This document shows positions 44,391 through 44,850 of a stretch of 44,850 nucleotides of DNA, piece by piece. Every line of letters begins with the position of its first letter. The stretch's first letter is position 1. Source of the DNA: Prevotellaceae bacterium (GTDB taxonomy: Bacteria; Bacteroidota; Bacteroidia; Bacteroidales; UBA932); the NCBI GenBank assembly GCA_031289415.1, contig JAITPN010000083.1, positions 1-44,850 of the forward strand, given 5' to 3'. The position numbers and the translations under genes were made by a program. The notes beneath the pieces were generated by a model. That model had not been told where the DNA came from, did no database searches, and was given only the letters and a program-made list of their open reading frames with translations.

Positions 44391-44569
44391 AAGAAAATAA
44401 CATAGTTTACGCTATTACCGAAGAAGACGTTCAACACGAAGCCATTGAGCAAATTGGCAGAAAATTGAATGAAGAAGAAATGCTTTTGTTTACAAAAAGG
44501 CTACATTACGGCATTGGGGAAAATATGCTTTTCATTTGGTCGGCTGTTTTTGAGGAATTTAAAAAATAA
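44387..44569 (+). CDS. Small protein coupled to the restriction endonuclease
   Basis: A 60-residue acidic, helical protein with no recognised domain. Its ATG overlaps the endonuclease stop by 4 bp (ATGA), which makes it part of the R-M operon by translational coupling. Sequence segments are EEDVQHEAIEQIGRKLNEEE and LHYGIGENMLFIWSAVFEEF. It has no HTH of the controller (C) protein type. Possible roles are endonuclease modulation or an unrelated passenger function. Confidence 0.6.
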   Translation: MKENNIVYAITEEDVQHEAIEQIGRKLNEEEMLLFTKRLHYGIGENMLFIWSAVFEEFKK

Positions 44570-44591
44570 TATCTGGAATATAAAGACAACA

Positions 44592-44652
44592 GGGACAAAG
44601 AGGGACATTAATGTTGAACAACTATAATGTCTTAAAAGTCCCAAAAAGTCCC
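44592..44652. repeat. Nested inverted repeat before the four-helix-bundle gene
   Basis: Two GGGAC boxes 10 bp apart (44592 and 44602) are mirrored by two GTCCC boxes 10 bp apart (44638 and 44648). Inside them GACATTA (44604-44610) pairs with TAATGTC (44625-44631) and GTTG with CAAC around a 2-nt centre. It could fold as a hairpin or serve as a protein-binding dyad, 15 bp before the next start codon. Confidence 0.65.
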
Positions 44653-44667
44653 AAAAAAGAAAATAAG

Positions 44668-44850
44668 ATGACAGAAAAAAACGATAATAATACACAAGGT
44701 TTTATTCCAAAGCACGGTGGCTACAGAAACTTAATTGGATTCCAAAAATCTGAAATTATCTATGATGGCACTGTGTATTTTGTAAAACGCTTTTACAGAA
44801 AACCAGACCGTACTATCGACCAAATGGTGCAGGCTGCTCGCAGTGGCAAA
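44668..44850 (+). CDS. Four-helix-bundle suffix-domain protein (3' end cut by window)
   Basis: Only the first 61 codons are in the window. The sequence FIPKHGGYRNLIGFQKSEII, then YDGTVYFVKRFY and DRTIDQMVQAARSGK, matches what I recall of Bacteroidota proteins annotated as four helix bundle suffix domain, related to the 23S rRNA intervening-sequence family. Their function is unknown. An in-frame ATG at 44611 would add 19 residues, but it falls inside the inverted repeat and adds a Lys/Pro-rich leader, so 44668 is preferred. Confidence 0.65.
   Translation, partial: MTEKNDNNTQGFIPKHGGYRNLIGFQKSEIIYDGTVYFVKRFYRKPDRTIDQMVQAARSGK

Overview
The window looks like the chromosome of a Bacteroidales-type member of the Bacteroidota. 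The evidence is: sigma-ABfr-type promoters (TTTG, about 20 bp, then TAnnTTTG) before many genes and almost no Shine-Dalgarno signals; a BACON-repeat lipoprotein; GH29 and GH97 glycosidases; a fatty-acyl-ACP thioesterase beside PlsC; and the Bacteroidota-style order of the dcw cell-wall/division cluster. No tRNA, rRNA, CRISPR array or transposase was seen. Assignment to a genus is not possible from this sequence alone.

Layout. 1-4.8 kb (+): a 21-bp tandem array at the window edge, a secreted alpha-L-fucosidase, an operon of a Tat-exported DUF362 protein and a NapH/NapG-like membrane polyferredoxin, then nadD and a hairpin terminator. 4.8-12.4 kb (-): a small barrel-like secreted protein and a drug-efflux operon (TetR, TolC-like, membrane-fusion lipoprotein, HAE-type RND pump, PII-like small protein). 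12.5-19 kb: a putative heavy-metal exporter (+), a BACON lipoprotein (-), a LuxR-type HTH protein (-), cysK (+), a GH97 glycosidase with both catalytic residues of the retaining branch (+), and a MazF-type toxin-antitoxin pair (-) whose toxin carries an in-frame stop. 19-23.7 kb: an AddB-like Fe-S nuclease, a Bacteroidota-specific unknown protein, a phased array of palindromes, and a YggS-type PLP protein.

23.7-38.9 kb (-) is a continuous dcw cluster in transcription order: mraZ, rsmH, ftsL-like, ftsI, murE, mraY, murD, ftsW, a murG-murC gene fusion, ftsQ, ftsA, ftsZ. Spacing is tight and some stop/start codons overlap. The genes make lipid II and build the division septum; murF and ddl are not in the window.

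38.9-44.85 kb (+): a non-coding segment with MraZ-box-like repeats and four 12-bp DnaA-box-like repeats beside an AT-rich stretch, then plsC, an acyl-ACP thioesterase, parE, and an AT-rich accessory block. That block holds a type II restriction-modification pair, a small coupled ORF, and the start of a four-helix-bundle protein cut by the window end.

The observations most worth following are the in-frame MurG-MurC fusion, the helically phased ATAAT-N3-ATTAT array before yggS, the DnaA-box-like/AT-rich segment from which genes diverge, and the single-base lesion that appears to silence mazF while lengthening its antitoxin.
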